Assembly (NCBI GenBank): GCA_937975735.1
Contig: CALJUI010000071.1
Coordinates: 1-27,472, forward strand
Source: an uncultured Rubrivivax sp.
GTDB lineage: Bacteria; Pseudomonadota; Gammaproteobacteria; Burkholderiales; Burkholderiaceae_C
Reading direction: 5' to 3'
Length of the DNA: 27,472 bases
Positions 1 to 8,794 of this stretch are shown here, piece by piece. Both the position numbers and the translations under genes were made by a program. The notes beneath the pieces are model-generated. The model was not told the origin of the DNA. It did no database searches and was given only the letters and a program-made list of their open reading frames with translations. The first letter of the stretch is position 1. The number at the start of each line of letters is the position of its first letter.

Positions 1-37
1 ACGTCGCCGGGGTGACAGCGCGACAGGGAAAGGCTCG

Positions 38-1795
38 ATGGCGTCGGTCCGGTCGAGCGGGTACACCGAAGACCCCGTCGCTGCCGTCCCGGTCATGTCC
101 GATCCTTCTCCCGACGCCCCCCACCTGGCCCACTGGCCGCGCCGCCTGCCGCGCAGCCTGTGCGTGCCGGAGACCTCGCTGTGGTTCAACCTCGAGGTCA
201 GCGCGCGGCGGTATCCGCAGCGTGCCGCGTACTCGTTCTTCGGCCGGGCGCTGAGCTACCGCGAACTGCACGCGCAGGCCGAGGCGCTGGCCGGCTGGCT
301 GCAGGCGCAGGGGCTGCGCGCCGGCGAGCGCGTGCTGCTGTTCATGCAGAACTGCCCGCAGTTCGCGGTTGCCGTCTACGCGGTGCTGCGCGCCGACGCG
401 GTGCTGGTGCCGGTCAACCCGATGAACCGCGTCGACGAATTCACGCACTACATCACCGACCCGCAGGCGCGCTTCGCGATCACCAGCGCCGACCTCGCCG
501 GCATCGTGCACGAGGCCAACCAGCGCGTCGACGCCGCGCAGCGCCTGCAGGGCATCGTCGCGACCCGCCTGGCCGAGGCGCTGCCCGAGGGCGAGATCGA
601 TCCCGCGCTGGCGCCGAGCCAGGCGGTGCAGGCCTGGCTGCGCAGCGACCCGCCGTTGCCCGAGGGCGCGATGCGCTGGGTCGACGCGCTGGTCGCCGGC
701 CACGCGCCGGCGCCGCACACCGCCGGCCCGGACGACCTGGCGATGCTGCCCTACACCTCGGGCACCACCGGGCTGCCGAAAGGCTGCATGCACACCCACC
801 GCACGCTGATGCACAACGCGGTCGCCGGGCAGTGGGGGCATGCCGGACCGGAGACGGTCAGCCTCGGCGTGGTGCCGATGTTCCACATCACCGGCATGAT
901 GTACGGCGTGCTCGGCAACGTCGCGACGGGCTCGTCGACGATCCTGCTGCCGCGCTGGGACCGCGAACTCGCGGCGCGGCTGATCGCGCACCACCGCATC
1001 ACGCACTGGACCTGCATCCCGACGATGATCATCGACCTGCTGGGCAGCCCGCGCGTCGCCGAGTTCGACCTGTCCAGCCTGCGCTACCTGTCCGGTGGCG
1101 GCGCGGCGATGCCGCAGGCCGTGGCCGAGCGGCTGCAGCGCGACTTCGGCCTGACCTTCGCCGAGGGCTACGGCCTGACCGAGACCGCGGCGCCCTCGCA
1201 TGCCAACCCGCCCGAGCGTGCCAAGCTGCAGTGCCTGGGCATGCCGATCTTCGGCACCGACTCGCGGGTGATCGACCCGGTGACGCTGCGGGAGGTGCCG
1301 GACGGCGAGACCGGCGAGATCGTCACCCACGGCCCGATGGTCTTCAAGGGCTACTGGGGCCACCCGGACGCCACCGCCGCGGCCTTCATCGAACTCGACG
1401 GCAAGCCCTTCTTCCGCACCGGCGACCTCGGCCGGCGCGATTCGGAGGGCTACTTCTTCATCACCGACCGGCTCAAGCGGATGATCAACGCCAGCGGCTT
1501 CAAGGTCTGGCCGAGCGAGGTCGAGCTGCTGCTGTTCAAGTGCCCGGCGGTGCAGGAGGCCTGCGTGATCGCCGCGCACGACGCCTACCGCGGCGAGACG
1601 GTCAAGGCGGTGATCGTGCTGCGCGACGACGCGCGCGGCCGCACCACCGAGCAGGACATCATCGACTGGGCGCGCGAGAACATGGCGGCGTACAAGGTGC
1701 CGCGCCTGGTCAGCTTCGTCGACAGCCTGCCGAAGTCGGGCTCGGGCAAGGTCATGTGGCGGCTGCTGCAGGAGGCGGAGGCCGCCGGCGGCTGA
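38..1795 (+). CDS. AMP-forming acyl-CoA ligase (fatty-acid/aryl-CoA synthetase family)
   Basis: Adenylate-forming enzyme that would activate a carboxylic acid with ATP and join it to CoA in the cytoplasm. The ATP-binding P-loop signature TSGTTGLPKG is at residues 240-249, the GYGLTETA motif lies near residue 380, and the catalytic C-terminal lysine sits in GSGKVMWRLL (about K571). At 585 aa it is family-sized, with the large N domain and small C-terminal lid both present. An AGGGAAAGG stretch 5 nt before the ATG at 38 supports this start, but the ATG at 95 (MSDPSPD) fits homologue N-termini well and is a good alternative. The next gene starts 23 bp after its stop, so the two may be co-transcribed. 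The substrate is not readable from sequence; a medium- or long-chain fatty acid is the family default. It is clearly distinct from the benzoate-CoA ligase at 13587-15170. Confidence 0.9.
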   Translation: MASVRSSGYTEDPVAAVPVMSDPSPDAPHLAHWPRRLPRSLCVPETSLWFNLEVSARRYPQRAAYSFFGRALSYRELHAQAEALAGWLQAQGLRAGERVLLFMQNCPQFAVAVYAVLRADAVLVPVNPMNRVDEFTHYITDPQARFAITSADLAGIVHEANQRVDAAQRLQGIVATRLAEALPEGEIDPALAPSQAVQAWLRSDPPLPEGAMRWVDALVAGHAPAPHTAGPDDLAMLPYTSGTTGLPKGCMHTHRTLMHNAVAGQWGHAGPETVSLGVVPMFHITGMMYGVLGNVATGSSTILLPRWDRELAARLIAHHRITHWTCIPTMIIDLLGSPRVAEFDLSSLRYLSGGGAAMPQAVAERLQRDFGLTFAEGYGLTETAAPSHANPPERAKLQCLGMPIFGTDSRVIDPVTLREVPDGETGEIVTHGPMVFKGYWGHPDATAAAFIELDGKPFFRTGDLGRRDSEGYFFITDRLKRMINASGFKVWPSEVELLLFKCPAVQEACVIAAHDAYRGETVKAVIVLRDDARGRTTEQDIIDWARENMAAYKVPRLVSFVDSLPKSGSGKVMWRLLQEAEAAGG

Positions 1796-1818
1796 CCGAA
1801 GCGCCGACAATCGCGCGC

Positions 1819-2718
1819 ATGCAGCTGCAGTACGACATCGTCCACACGACGACCTACCGCTACGCCGAGCCGGTGCGCTTCGGCGAGCACCGGGTCATGT
1901 TCCGTCCGCGCGACAGCCACGACCAGCGCGTGCTCGCGACCGACCTGCAGGTCATGCCGGCGTCCGACATCCGACTGATCCAGGACCCGCACTCGAACTC
2001 GATCGCGCTGGTGCGTCCGCGCGAGGAGGCCGACGCGCTGACCATCGTCTGCTCGTTCACGATCGAGCACGTGCACGGCGAGGTGCTGGACCACCCCCTG
2101 TCGCCGTCGGCGGCCTTCCTGCCCGTGGCCTACGACGTGCAGGAGCATCTCGACCTCGCGCACTACCTGCGCCCGCACCACGACGACCCCGACGGCGTGC
2201 TGGCCGACTGGGCGCGGTCCTTCCTGGTCGACCAGGGGCCGACCGGCACGCGCGACATGCTGGTGCGCATGAACGAGTTCATCCGCTCGAACTTCGCCTA
2301 CGCCGCCCGCGACGAGGAGGGCACGCAGACGCCGCTGCAGACGCTGGCGTCCAAGTCCGGCTCCTGCCGCGACTTCGCGCTGCTGATGATGGAGGCGGTG
2401 CGCCGGCTCGGTCTGGCCGCGCGCTTCGTCAGCGGATACCTGTACGACCCGGCGCTCGACGAGGCCGCCAGCGCCGACGGCGGCCAGCCGATCACCGGCG
2501 CCGGCGTCACCCATGCCTGGGTGCAGGTCTATCTGCCGGGCGCCGGCTGGGTCGGGTTCGACCCGACCAACAACATCTTCGATGGATCGCGCCTGTTCCG
2601 CGTGGCGGTCACCCGCGATCCGGCGCACGCGGCGCCGGTGTCGGGCAGCTGGTTCGGCAAGCCCGGCGCCTACCTCGGCATGGAGGTGTCGGTCACCGTC
2701 ACGCTCAGGCGTACGTGA
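1819..2718 (+). CDS. Transglutaminase-like cysteine protease-fold protein
   Basis: 299-aa protein of the bacterial transglutaminase-like superfamily. The N-terminal 80 residues (YDIVHTTTYRYAEPV) resemble the beta-rich domain that precedes the catalytic core in this family. The Cys-His-Asp triad is visible: Cys183 in GSCRDFA, His232 in THAWVQVY and Asp248 in GFDPTNN. Members are usually cytoplasmic, with protease or amidase roles that are mostly uncharacterised, and no signal peptide is seen here. The ATG at 1819 was chosen because the homologous N-terminus starts there; the open frame upstream is a shadow of the ligase gene. The gene follows the ligase by 23 bp, and its last 14 bases overlap the convergent phosphatase gene. 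Substrate unknown. Confidence 0.88.
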   Translation: MQLQYDIVHTTTYRYAEPVRFGEHRVMFRPRDSHDQRVLATDLQVMPASDIRLIQDPHSNSIALVRPREEADALTIVCSFTIEHVHGEVLDHPLSPSAAFLPVAYDVQEHLDLAHYLRPHHDDPDGVLADWARSFLVDQGPTGTRDMLVRMNEFIRSNFAYAARDEEGTQTPLQTLASKSGSCRDFALLMMEAVRRLGLAARFVSGYLYDPALDEAASADGGQPITGAGVTHAWVQVYLPGAGWVGFDPTNNIFDGSRLFRVAVTRDPAHAAPVSGSWFGKPGAYLGMEVSVTVTLRRT

Positions 2719-3373
2719 TCCAGTCGGCGTGCCCGGGTTGCTCCAGGTGCGCTACCGAGTTGAACGAGACCAGCGCGTGGCGCTTGGGCGTGAAGTGGAA
2801 CTCGGTCAGCGCGCTGTTGCGGATGCGCAGGTTCAGCTCGATCACCGCGTCGGCCGACAGCCCGAGCACGAGGCCGACCGCGGCGGAGATCGGGCCGCCG
2901 CTGGAGACGATCAGCACGTCGCCTTCGCAATCCTCGCGCACGTGGTCCAGCGCACCGGCGACGCCCGCGACGAAGTCCGCGTGGCTGGGCATGCCCTCGG
3001 GCTGCGCGCGCCCGGCCATCCAGGCCTGCAGACCGCTGCGCAGCAGCCGGAAGTGGTGGCGCACGAGTTCCGGCGTGTCCGGCGCCGGCACCGGCTCGGG
3101 ATGCACCGCGCGCACGATCGCATGGCTGTCGTATTCGTCGAGCCCGGGCCAGGTCCGGGCCTCGACGCCCTGGCCGAGGCCCTCGGCGATGCCGGCCAGC
3201 GACTGCGCATGACGTCGCAAGGTGCCGGTCAGCGCGCGATCGAAGCGCAGCCCGCGCAGGCGCAGGTGCTCGCCCAGCCGCACGCACTGGCGATGGCCGA
3301 GCTCGCTGAGCTGGTCGTAGTCGGCGGCGCCGAAGGACGCCTGGCCGTGGCGGACGAGGAAGAGCGTGCCCAT
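2705..3373 (-). CDS. Histidine phosphatase superfamily protein (phosphoglycerate mutase-like)
   Basis: 222-aa protein opening with MGTLFLVRHGQASFG. The RHG signature at residues 8-10 carries the histidine that takes up the phosphoryl group in this superfamily. LSELGHRQ follows, as is typical, and an acidic residue lies in LDEYDSH. The second motif, normally SHGG-like with a second catalytic histidine, reads VSSGGPIS here. The superfamily hydrolyses phosphomonoesters or moves phosphate within small molecules; the substrate of this member cannot be told. It is convergent with, and overlaps by 14 bp, the transglutaminase-like gene. The start is the ATG at 3373, the only one matching the conserved N-terminus. 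Confidence 0.88.
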   Translation of the reverse strand: MGTLFLVRHGQASFGAADYDQLSELGHRQCVRLGEHLRLRGLRFDRALTGTLRRHAQSLAGIAEGLGQGVEARTWPGLDEYDSHAIVRAVHPEPVPAPDTPELVRHHFRLLRSGLQAWMAGRAQPEGMPSHADFVAGVAGALDHVREDCEGDVLIVSSGGPISAAVGLVLGLSADAVIELNLRIRNSALTEFHFTPKRHALVSFNSVAHLEQPGHADWITYA

Positions 3374-3446
3374 GGCCCGGATTGTCGGCGCTGCGCGGGC
3401 TGGTCGATGTCGCGCCGGCGACCCCGACGGACAGCCCTCGGGGCGA

Positions 3447-6239
3447 TCACGCCGGACGCGCGCCGATCCGCCCGCCCGGGCGCACCCGCACCGCGCAGTA
3501 CTTGAACTCCGGGATCTTGGCCACCGGGTCGAGCGCCGGGTTGGTCAGGCGGTTGATCGCCGCCTCCACCCAGCAGAAGGCCGCGAACACCGTGCCCGGC
3601 GGCGTGCCCTCGTCGGCGCGCGCGTACAGCGCCACCTCGCCGCGGCGCGTGGTCAGCGTCACCGGCGCGCCCGGCGCCACGCCCAGCGCCGCCAGGTCCC
3701 GCGGATGCAGCAATGCCACCGGGTCGGGTTCGATCGCATCCAGCACACGCGAGCGGCGCGTCATGCTGCCGGTGTGCCAGTGCTCGAGCTGGCGCCCGGT
3801 GATCAGCACCAGCGGGTACTCGGCGTCGGGCCGCTCGTCGGCCGGGACGAGACCGGCCGGCACGAAGCGCGCCTTGCCGCTGGCGGTCGGGAAGCGGTCG
3901 ACGAAGACCACCGGCGTGCCCGGGTCGTCTTCGTGCTCGCAAGGGTAGGTGACCGCGCCGTCGCGCCGCAGGCGTTCCCAGGTGATGCCGGCGATGCTCG
4001 GCATCGTCCGTCGCATCTCGTCGAAGACCCTCGCCACCGCGGCCTCACCGTCGCCTTCGACAGGGCCGAGGTGCGACCAGTCCAGGCCGAGCCGGCGCGC
4101 CATCTCGACCAGGATCCACAGGTCGAGCCGGGCGTCGCCGGGCGGCGCCAGCACCTGCCGGCCGAGTTGCACCAGGCGGTCGGTGTTGGTGAAGCTGCCG
4201 GTCTTCTCGGCGAAGGCCGAGGCCGGCAGCACCACGTCGGCGAGGGCCGCGGTCTCGGTCAGGAACAGGTCCTGCACGACCAGCATCTCCAGGCGGGCCA
4301 GTGATTCGCGCGCATGGCCGGCATCCGGATCGCTCATCGCCGGGTTCTCGCCCATGATGTACATGCCCTTGACCGTGCCGGCGTCGATCGCGCGCATCAC
4401 CTCGACGACGGTGAGGCCCGGACGGCTGTCGAGTCGTGCCGCGGGCACGCTCCAGGCGCGGGCGAAGCGCTCGCGCGCGTCGGCGTCGTCGACGCGCCGG
4501 TAGTCCGGATACATCATCGGGATCAGTCCGGCGTCGCTCGCCCCCTGCACGTTGTTCTGGCCGCGAAGCGGATGCAGCCCGGTGCCGGGCCGGCCGATCT
4601 GGCCCGTCATCAGCGCCAATGCGATCAGGCAGCGCGCGTTGTCGGTGCCGTGCACGTGCTGGCTCACGCCCATGCCCCACAGGATCATCGAGGCGCGGCT
4701 GGTGGCGTAGCGACGCGCGACGATGCGGATCGTCTCCGCGGGGATGCCGCAGACCGGCGCCATCGCCTCCGGGCCGTAGCCGCGCAGGTGGTCGGCGAGC
4801 GCCGCGAAGCCTTCGGTGCGCTCGGCGACGAAGGCTTCGTCGACCAGGCCCTCGCTGACGATGACGTGCATCATCGCGTTCAGCAGCGCGACGTCGGTGT
4901 CGGGGCGGAAGCGCAGGTCGTGTTCGGCGATGCGCGCCAGATCGCTGCGGCGCGGGTCCATCACGATCAGCCCGGTGCCGCGGTCGACGGCGTTTTTGAT
5001 CCAGGTCGCCGCCACCGGGTGGTTCACCGTGGGGTTGGCCCCGATGACGATCACCACGTCGGCCTGCAGCACGTCCATCACCGGGTTGCTGACCGCGCCC
5101 GAGCCGATGCCCTCCAGCAGCGCCGCGACGCTGGACGCGTGGCACAGCCTCGTGCAGTGGTCGACGTTGTTGCTGCCGAAACCCAGCCGCACCAGCTTCT
5201 GGAACAGGTAGGCCTCCTCGTTGCTGCCCTTGGCCGAGCCGAAGCCGGCCAGCGCCTGCGGGCCGTGCGTCTCGCGCATTGCCCGCAGCGTGCCGCCGGC
5301 GAGGTCCAGCGCCTCCTCCCAGCTCGCCTCGCGGAACGCCGAGGCCAGGTCCTGCGGTGCCAGGTCCGGGTCCTTGGGCACGCCGGCGCGGCGGATCAGC
5401 GGCCGGGTCAGGCGCTGCGGGTGGCGGATGTAGTCGTGGCCGTAGCGTCCCTTGACGCACAGCCGGCCCCGGTTGGCCGGTCCGTCGCGCCCTTCGACGA
5501 ACAGGACCTGCTCGTCCTTGACGTGATAGGTCAGCTGGCAGCCGACGCCGCAGTACGGGCACAGGGAGCCCACGCTGCGGTCCGGCGCCTGCAGCGCGGC
5601 GCCGCCGGCCGGCTCCAGCGCGCCGGTGGGACAGGTCTGCACGCACTCGCCGCAGCCGACGCAGGTCGACCCGCCCAGCGCATCGTCCATGTCGAAGACG
5701 ATCTTCGCGTGCTCGCCGCGAAAGGCCAGGCCGATGACGCCGTTGCCCTGGGATTCGCGGCAGGCGCGCAGGCAGCGCGTGCACTGGATGCAGGCGTCCA
5801 GGTTCACCGCGATGCCGGCGTGCGACAGGTCGGCGACCTGCTGCGCACGCGGTGCGAAGCGGGGCTGGCCGACACCGATGCGATCGGCCCACGCATCGAC
5901 CTCGCTCTGACGCGTGCGGGCCTCCTCCGGCAGGTCGCATTGCAGCAGCTCCAGCACCAGCTGCTGCGCCTTGCGCGCGCGCGGGCTGGCGCTGCGCACG
6001 ACCATGCCGTCCTGCGGCGCGCGGCAGCACGACGCCGCGAGCGTGCGCTCGCCGTCGACCTCGACCACGCAGGCGCGGCAGTTGCCGACCGGGCGCAGTC
6101 CGGGCGCGGCGCACAGGCGCGGGATGGCCACGCCTTCGCGGTCGGCGACGTCGAGCAGCGTCTCGCCGGGCCGCGCCGAGACCTCGCGGCCGTCGAGCAT
6201 GAAGCGGATCGCCAGCGGGCTGTCGGCCAGATTCGTCAC
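3447..6239 (-). CDS. fdsA: NAD-dependent formate dehydrogenase, catalytic alpha subunit (Mo/W-bis-MGD)
   Basis: 930-aa catalytic subunit oxidising formate to CO2 and passing electrons along Fe-S clusters to the NAD-reducing subunit. Visible in order: an N-terminal 2Fe-2S domain (C43, C54, C57 and C71/72), a double 4Fe-4S domain (C150/153/156/160 and C193/196/199/203), the Mo-domain 4Fe-4S site CPYCGVGC plus C261, and the active-site Cys366-His367 in HCTRLCHASS. The protein uses Cys, not selenocysteine. The C-terminal bis-MGD-binding domain ends near KFKYCAVRVRPGG. The start is the GTG at 6239, preceded by GGAGGAG and overlapping the upstream stop codon (GTGA), which indicates translational coupling; longer frames run through the upstream gene. 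The His(Cys)3 cluster motif of many NuoG/FdsA proteins (HPLDC-x2-C-x5-C type) is not seen. FdsA identity is secure; Mo versus W is undecided. Confidence 0.93.
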   Translation of the reverse strand: MTNLADSPLAIRFMLDGREVSARPGETLLDVADREGVAIPRLCAAPGLRPVGNCRACVVEVDGERTLAASCCRAPQDGMVVRSASPRARKAQQLVLELLQCDLPEEARTRQSEVDAWADRIGVGQPRFAPRAQQVADLSHAGIAVNLDACIQCTRCLRACRESQGNGVIGLAFRGEHAKIVFDMDDALGGSTCVGCGECVQTCPTGALEPAGGAALQAPDRSVGSLCPYCGVGCQLTYHVKDEQVLFVEGRDGPANRGRLCVKGRYGHDYIRHPQRLTRPLIRRAGVPKDPDLAPQDLASAFREASWEEALDLAGGTLRAMRETHGPQALAGFGSAKGSNEEAYLFQKLVRLGFGSNNVDHCTRLCHASSVAALLEGIGSGAVSNPVMDVLQADVVIVIGANPTVNHPVAATWIKNAVDRGTGLIVMDPRRSDLARIAEHDLRFRPDTDVALLNAMMHVIVSEGLVDEAFVAERTEGFAALADHLRGYGPEAMAPVCGIPAETIRIVARRYATSRASMILWGMGVSQHVHGTDNARCLIALALMTGQIGRPGTGLHPLRGQNNVQGASDAGLIPMMYPDYRRVDDADARERFARAWSVPAARLDSRPGLTVVEVMRAIDAGTVKGMYIMGENPAMSDPDAGHARESLARLEMLVVQDLFLTETAALADVVLPASAFAEKTGSFTNTDRLVQLGRQVLAPPGDARLDLWILVEMARRLGLDWSHLGPVEGDGEAAVARVFDEMRRTMPSIAGITWERLRRDGAVTYPCEHEDDPGTPVVFVDRFPTASGKARFVPAGLVPADERPDAEYPLVLITGRQLEHWHTGSMTRRSRVLDAIEPDPVALLHPRDLAALGVAPGAPVTLTTRRGEVALYARADEGTPPGTVFAAFCWVEAAINRLTNPALDPVAKIPEFKYCAVRVRPGGRIGARPA

Positions 6240-7960
6240 GCCAACTCCTCCGGGAAGTACCGGATCACGCAGTCCACGGGATTCGGCGCCGCCTGCCCCA
6301 GGCCACAGATCGACGCGTCGCGCATCACCTGCGACAGGTCGGCCAGCAGCGGCAGATCCCAATGCGACTGCTCGATCAGTGCGCTGGCCTTGGCGGTGCC
6401 GGCGCGGCAGGGCGTGCACTGGCCGCAGCTCTCAAAGGCGAAGAAGCGCATCAGGTTGCGCGCGGCGCTCACCGCCGTGTCGTGGTGGCTGTCGCTGCGC
6501 GTCAGCACGATCACTGCCGCCGAGCCGATGAAGGCGCCATGCGGCTGCAAGGTGTCGAAGTCCAGCGGCAGGTCGGCCAGCCGCGCCGGCAGGATGCCGC
6601 CCGAGGCGCCGCCCGGCAGGTAGGCATACAACTCGTGGCCGTCGGGCAGGCCGCCGCAGAATTCGTCGACCAGCTCTCGCAGCGTGATGCCCGCCGGCGC
6701 CAGCTTGACGCCCGGCACGCGCACGCGGCCCGACACCGAGAAGCGACGCAGGCCCGCGCGACCGTGGCGCCCCCGGCCGGCGAAGGACGCGGCGCCGCGC
6801 TCCAGCAGTTCGCGCACCCAGTACAGGGTCTCGAAGTTGTGCTCCAGTGTCGGCCGCCCGAACAGCCCGACCTGCGCGACGTACGGCGGCCGCAATCGCG
6901 GCAGCCCGCGCCGGCCCTCGATCGACTCGATCATCGCCGACTCCTCGCCGCAGACGTAGGCGCCTGCGCCGCGCCGCAGCTCGATCGCCGGCAGGCCGGG
7001 TGCCGGTGGGTCCGCGCCCAGGTTCGCGAACTCGGCCTCGAGGATGGCGCGCGCACCGTGGTACTCGTCGCGCAGGTAGACGTAGGCGGTCTCGATGCCG
7101 ACCGCCCAGGCGGCGATCAGCAGGCCCTCGATGAAGCGGTGCGGGTCGCTCTCCAGCAGCTTCCGGTCCTTGAAGGTGCCGGGCTCGCCCTCGTCGATGT
7201 TGACCGCCATCAGCCGCGGGCCGGGCTCGGCGCGCACGGCGCGCCACTTGCGCCCGGCCGGAAAGCCGGCGCCGCCGAGGCCGCGCAGGCCCGAGTCCTC
7301 CAGCAGCTGGATCACCGATTCGGCGTCGCGGCGGCCGGCGACGCAGTCGCGCAGCAGCGCGTAGCCGCCCTGCGCCTCGTAGCCGGCGCGGTCGAGGTAG
7401 GGCGCCGGCACGGCGCGCGTGTGCCCGGACCGCACCGCCTGCACGACGGCGTCGTCCGTCGCGTGCGCCAGCGGGTGCTGGTGCACGGCCACCGCCGGCG
7501 CCTGCTCGCAGCGGCCGATGCACGGCGCCGGGATCACGCGCACGTCGGCGTCCAGCAGCGCCGGCAGCTTGTCCAGCAGCGCGCGCGCGCCGGCGAGCTC
7601 GCAGGGCAGGCCGTCACAGACGCGCACGGTCAGCCGCGGCGCGGCCGGCACGCGACCGTCGTCGTCTTCGCGCACGACCTCGAAGTGGTGGTAGAAGCTC
7701 GCGACCTCGAACACCTCGGTGGGCGGCAGCCGCATGCGCTCGGCCAGCGCCGCCAGGTGCGGCGTGGCCAGCTGACGATGGGCGTCCTGGATCCGGTGCA
7801 GGTATTCGATCAGCAGGTCGCGGCGGTAAGGGCCTGGCCCGATCAGCGATTCGACCTCGGCGAGGGCCATGGCGTCGATGCGCCGGCCCTTGGGGCCTCG
7901 CCGCTGGCGCCTCCGGCTGGCGCCTTCGATCGGCGCGATCGGGATGTCGGGGCGGCTCAT
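6236..7960 (-). CDS. fdsB: Formate dehydrogenase beta subunit, fused NuoE-like/NuoF-like (FdsG-FdsB) diaphorase
   Basis: 574-aa NAD+-reducing subunit combining two proteins that are separate (FdsG and FdsB) in fdsGBACD operons. Residues 30-160 are the thioredoxin-like 2Fe-2S domain with C115, C120, C147 and C151. Residues 190-574 are NuoF-like: GLGGAGFPAGRKW for FMN/NAD, IDEGEPGTFKDR, GAGAYVCGEESAMIESIEG, and a C-terminal 4Fe-4S site C512/C515/C518 with C552. This matches the two-subunit layout known for FDH1 of methylotrophs. The ATG at 7960 (MSRPDIP) was chosen; an in-frame ATG at 8044 would add 28 unconserved residues, and neither has a strong ribosome site. Its stop overlaps the fdsA start. 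No fdsC, fdsD or fdhD maturation gene follows. Confidence 0.92.
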   Translation of the reverse strand: MSRPDIPIAPIEGASRRRQRRGPKGRRIDAMALAEVESLIGPGPYRRDLLIEYLHRIQDAHRQLATPHLAALAERMRLPPTEVFEVASFYHHFEVVREDDDGRVPAAPRLTVRVCDGLPCELAGARALLDKLPALLDADVRVIPAPCIGRCEQAPAVAVHQHPLAHATDDAVVQAVRSGHTRAVPAPYLDRAGYEAQGGYALLRDCVAGRRDAESVIQLLEDSGLRGLGGAGFPAGRKWRAVRAEPGPRLMAVNIDEGEPGTFKDRKLLESDPHRFIEGLLIAAWAVGIETAYVYLRDEYHGARAILEAEFANLGADPPAPGLPAIELRRGAGAYVCGEESAMIESIEGRRGLPRLRPPYVAQVGLFGRPTLEHNFETLYWVRELLERGAASFAGRGRHGRAGLRRFSVSGRVRVPGVKLAPAGITLRELVDEFCGGLPDGHELYAYLPGGASGGILPARLADLPLDFDTLQPHGAFIGSAAVIVLTRSDSHHDTAVSAARNLMRFFAFESCGQCTPCRAGTAKASALIEQSHWDLPLLADLSQVMRDASICGLGQAAPNPVDCVIRYFPEELA

Positions 7961-8077
7961 GGCATAGACGATGCAGGAGGGGCGGGGGTGGGCAGCCGGA
8001 GACTGCGCCATGCCGACGCGCGAGCCCGGGCCCAGCGCAACCATACCGCGTGGCCGGATGCCGTGCGCGACTGCCGC

Positions 8078-8794
8078 TCAGACGCCGAGGTAGGTGGCGA
8101 GCTGGCCACTGCGTCGCACCTCGTCGGCGCTGCCTTCCAGCACGACCTGCCCCTTCTGCAGGACCAGCGCGCGATCGGCGTGGGTCAGCACCTTGCGGTA
8201 GTCGCGGTCGACGATCAGCGTGGCGATGCCGCTGTTGCGGATCTCGCCGATCACGCGCCAGATCTCGACCACGATCAGCGGCGCCAGGCCCTCGGTGGCC
8301 TCGTCGAGGATGATCAGCTCGGGGTGCGTCATCAACGCGCGGCCGATCGACAGCATCTGCTGCTCTCCGCCCGAGAGCTGGCTGCCGAGGTGCGTCAATC
8401 GCTCGCCCAGGCGCGGAAAGGTCGCGAGCACACGCTCGAGCGTCCAGTCCTTGCGCCCGTCGCGTCCGGCGCGCGCCGCCATCACGAGGTTCTCGCGCAC
8501 CGACAAGTTCGGGAACACGCCGCGGCCCTCGGGCACGTAGGCCACGCCAAGCCGCGAGACCTCGTGCGGACGGGCGCGCGACATGTCCTCGCCGAACAGG
8601 TGGATCCGGCCCTCGCGCCGGGCGACATGGCCGAGCAGGGTGCGGATCAGCGTGCTCTTGCCCATGCCGTTGCGGCCGAGCAGGCCGACCGTCTGGCCGC
8701 GGCCGATGCTCAGGTCGACGCCGTGCAGCACGTGGCTCGAGCCGTACCAGGCGTGCAGGTCCTTCGCGTCGACGATGAGGTCGCCGGTGCTCAT
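8078..8794 (-). CDS. livF: Branched-chain amino acid/aromatic acid-type ABC transporter ATPase (LivF-like)
   Basis: 238-aa ATP-binding protein powering the importer encoded by the same operon. It has Walker A GRNGMGKST, the ABC signature LSGGEQQ, Walker B LIILDEATEGL and the LivF hallmark VPEGRGVFPNLSV. The segment after Walker B reads IVDRDYRK rather than the usual LVEQN of amino-acid LivF proteins. The ATG at 8794 overlaps the livG stop (ATGA), so the two ATPases are translationally coupled. It is the last gene of the operon that begins at 15669. Because the operon carries benzoate-CoA ligase, benzoate or a related aromatic acid is the likely cargo, not leucine; that is inference from context. 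Confidence 0.9.
   Translation of the reverse strand: MSTGDLIVDAKDLHAWYGSSHVLHGVDLSIGRGQTVGLLGRNGMGKSTLIRTLLGHVARREGRIHLFGEDMSRARPHEVSRLGVAYVPEGRGVFPNLSVRENLVMAARAGRDGRKDWTLERVLATFPRLGERLTHLGSQLSGGEQQMLSIGRALMTHPELIILDEATEGLAPLIVVEIWRVIGEIRNSGIATLIVDRDYRKVLTHADRALVLQKGQVVLEGSADEVRRSGQLATYLGV

Noticed and set aside
1585..2628. 347-codon open frame on - opposite the transglutaminase-like gene
   Set aside because: No family features; it overlaps two well-supported + strand genes.
4314..6623. 769-codon open frame on + opposite fdsA
   Set aside because: Antisense shadow of a well-supported Fe-S/molybdenum protein. The translation is low-complexity Arg/Ala/Gly/Asp/His-rich with no family motif, as expected in GC-rich DNA.
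7961..8077. Promoter for the formate dehydrogenase genes in the 117-bp spacer
   Set aside because: A TATGGT-like hexamer on - has no convincing -35 partner, and the start codon of the fused gene is itself uncertain.
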